Part shown: in pieces, positions 61,900 to 64,000 of the stretch
How the letters are laid out: each line of letters opens with the position of its first letter
Position numbering within the stretch: position 1 is the stretch's first letter
Assembly (NCBI GenBank): GCA_015680685.1
Contig: MNCI01033419.1
Location: 1,343 to 65,342 of the forward strand
DNA: 64,000 bases
Reading direction: 5' to 3'
Source of the DNA: Gnetum montanum
Taxonomy: Eukaryota > Streptophyta > Gnetopsida > Gnetales > Gnetaceae
Position numbers and translations under genes: made by a program
The notes under the pieces: generated by a model
The model's database searches: none
What the model was told of the DNA's origin: nothing
Seen by the model: the letters and a program-made list of their open reading frames with translations, nothing else

Positions 61900-63240
61900 A
61901 AAAGTTAGAACTTATAAAGCCTATTCCATTTAATGGCTAAATGTGCCAATAGTTATTTGGCTATGGGATCAATTAACAAAAATCTGCTATTTATTGTAAT
62001 GGCAATATTGATAAGTGAGTTACTCTCAAGCTTTGGAAAATCTTGAAAAAATGGTCTTCAAAATTTTAGGAATTCTTTTTCTTTTGATCCAAATCTTACT
62101 ATTTTATAGAATTATGTGGTTAATAAAATTGAAAAGGAGCCTAATAAATGAAACAAAAAAAAGCTCATCCTTGATGGCAAAGTTTTAGTTATTAAGCAAA
62201 TGCTTCAATTAATGCATGTTTATTACTCCAGTTGTTGGGATCCTTCTAAAACTTCTTATGAGAGAATTGATCATATTGTTTATTAGTTTCTTTAGTCTGC
62301 TAAGCAACATAGAAAAGCTATTTCTAGAGTTAGTTAAGATATTTGCACAAGTAGCAAGAAAGATGGACGACTTGGTCTAATTAATTGTTATAATTAGGAT
62401 ATTTCTCTTATAGCAAAATGAACTACAAAGTGCATTAATGGAGATGATGGTTTGATACTTTTTTAAGAAATAGAATTATGGAAGAAAAACCTAAGAATGA
62501 TAATAGTTGATCTTTTAATAATTTTTTTCATTATCTTCTTCTTCCGCAAGCCATTTCTATTCCTATTTCTTCAATTCTCAAACAAATTTGAAAGACATAG
62601 TGCAAGCTCAGTAAATATTAGAATTACATTCATATTACATTTTCAAAAGATATGATTAAGCAAATTATCCTATGGTGGCTTTCTTTTAATGAAAAAGCTT
62701 GGGCCATGAATGCATTTAGATTATGTAGGACTTGGACCAGAGTTGTTATTAGTACAATTTCTTAGCTATTTATGCATGATAGATGTATTACCTGGAGTGA
62801 AGCGTCTAGCCTTTATGGTTTAAATAGAAAGAGGAAAAGAAATCTTAAAATATTAATTTCTAACCTTGAGAATCTATTTACAGTTGACGACAATTTACAT
62901 TAGGCTTTCCTAAATATTTGTTGGAAGGATGGAAAATATGTTTCTCCTTTTAATTCAAAAGTTGCTTATGAAATTATTACAAAGAATGACTTTATTCATA
63001 ACAAATTCAATAAGGCCTAGAAAGTACAATTATCATCACACTTTTGGATGAGAAAAATAAAAGGTATTTGAAGAGCTCCTACTTTTCTTAAAATATATAG
63101 TTTTTATAGTGTCTTATTCATCAAGGTCTTCCTATTAGCACTCATCTTTAACATATGGGAAATGTTTTTCCTCAATGTTCTCTTTGTAGAACTAAAGATT
63201 CATTTTGTCATATGTTCTAAACTTTCCATTGAGTTTTCTT
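61900..63240 (+). pseudogene. L1-type LINE ORF2, C-terminal half
   Basis: The thumb region reads VNKIEKEPNK...LILDGKVLVIKQML (about 62110-62200), VYYSSCWDPSKTSYERIDHI, KQHRKAISRVS and KKDGRLGLIN (about 62355-62385), the standard order after the RT palm in plant L1 elements. The tail has FPQCSLCRTKDSFCHMF near 63170-63225, a degraded zf-RVT motif. Many stops. It could be the missing end of the LINE whose endonuclease is at 46721 and RT at 53320, displaced by the LINE at 55480-60768. Confidence 0.82.
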
Positions 63241-63249
63241 AGTTAAAAA

Positions 63250-64000
63250 CTAGGTCACACTTTTCTTTTTCATAACTATGCCAATAGTGCTCTACCGTAC
63301 TTGATGGCATTACGCTCAATGGTACTTGAGGAACCTATCCCATAAATTTGTATGGAAACTATGACCCCCAAAAGTAAATGAGCACAACTTTTCTCCTACA
63401 AATCTTGGAAAGAATTCTTTTTTGCATCATCCCAGACAAAAGTGGAATTCTTCCTCAAACAATACAACATAGGACATGCTATAAAACTTAAAATTCTAAT
63501 AAATCTCCTATAGAATTTGCCAAAACTAAGAAAAGTTATCACCTCTCTCACATATTTAGTTGAAGGTCACTCCTTGATTATCTTGATTTTTCTTGGCTCC
63601 ATTTTAACTTCATTCTTGAAGATACAAAATTTCTTTCTTTCTAAAATGACACCTCGTAGCATTGATTACCAATTGAGTTTCATGTAACTTTAAGGACATC
63701 CATCTCAAGTATTTCACATGTTCTTGTTCAATAGAAGTATAGATAAGAATATCATTAAAGAAAACAATGCAACATTTTCCAATAAGTTCTCTTGAAACAT
63801 CATGCATAAATCTTATAAATGTGGATGGATGATTGGTTAGTCAAGAAGGTATGACTATCTATTCATACAAATGACTAGGTGTTTTAAATATCATTTTCAT
63901 TCATCCCCTAATCTAATTCTAATTTGATAATAGAGGCTTTTTGAATCAATATTTTAAAATATTTCAACATTTACCAAAACATCAAGAATGTCATTCATTA
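63250..64000 (-). pseudogene. Chromovirus-type Ty3/gypsy RT and RNase H start
   Basis: From the window edge inward: IDSKSLYYQIRIRLGDE (about 63955-63905; first catalytic Asp), then a frame change, MHDVSRELIGK, CCIVFFNDILIYTS (63770-63730; the catalytic FFDDILIY with the first D read as N), CHFRKKEILYL (about 63630), FYRRFIRILSFIACPM (about 63500) and KNSFQDL. This motif set is that of chromovirus-like gypsy elements and differs clearly from the Athila-type MDDF copies. The element continues beyond the right edge. Confidence 0.88.

Overview
The window looks like heterochromatic or intergenic DNA from a large plant genome, most likely a gymnosperm (conifer). It is AT-rich and I find no intact host gene. 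Almost everything recognisable is decayed retrotransposon: Athila/Tat-branch Ty3/gypsy, Ty1/copia, a chromovirus-type Ty3/gypsy, L1-type and RTE-type LINEs, SINE-like segments, and a Penelope-like element (PLE) with a GIY-YIG endonuclease remnant. In land plants, endonuclease-bearing PLEs are known to me only from conifers (the Dryad group). That is the main reason for the taxonomic guess, which is inference.

Layout. 1-3996: minus-strand Athila-like element E1 (gag, start of protease, tRNA-Asp-type primer site, one LTR), inserted into a plus-strand Athila-like copy A. 3997-12350: copy A (RT, RNase H, integrase, conserved post-pol block, internal promoter-like module, ORF-X, 3' LTR). 12358-19166: copy B, which starts inside integrase and has the same post-pol layout and a 3' LTR, so A appears nested in B. 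19167-26250: old repeat DNA with an RTE LINE tail, SINE-like pieces and the PLE. 26258-43045: a minus-strand Ty1/copia element split by E2 (27338-39813), a complete plus-strand Athila-like element with both LTRs and a 5-bp target duplication. E2 has gag and ORF-X but no protease, RT or integrase, and is itself split by E3 (30654-36478), a minus-strand LTR element that keeps only a protease domain. 43046-55480: old repeat DNA, an L1 endonuclease fragment, an 89-base gap and an L1 RT fragment. 55480-60768: a nearly full-length but broken L1-type LINE. 60769-61560: a GC-richer, unique-looking segment. 61900-63240: an L1 C-terminal half. 63250-64000: a minus-strand chromovirus RT.

The most notable pattern is shared by the three Athila-like copies with a preserved 3' half (A, B and E2). 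Each carries, between pol (or its former site) and the 3' LTR, the series: conserved block, cluster of short repeats resembling the palindromes of its own LTR, TATA box, probable intron, and a further ORF (ORF-X). In E2 a TACTAAC branch-point match lies 23 nt before a CAG that touches the ORF-X ATG. This reads as an LTR-like internal promoter plus spliced leader for a third retrotransposon gene.

Coordinates of degenerate elements are approximate unless a terminal dinucleotide or motif is cited. All alignments were made by eye.
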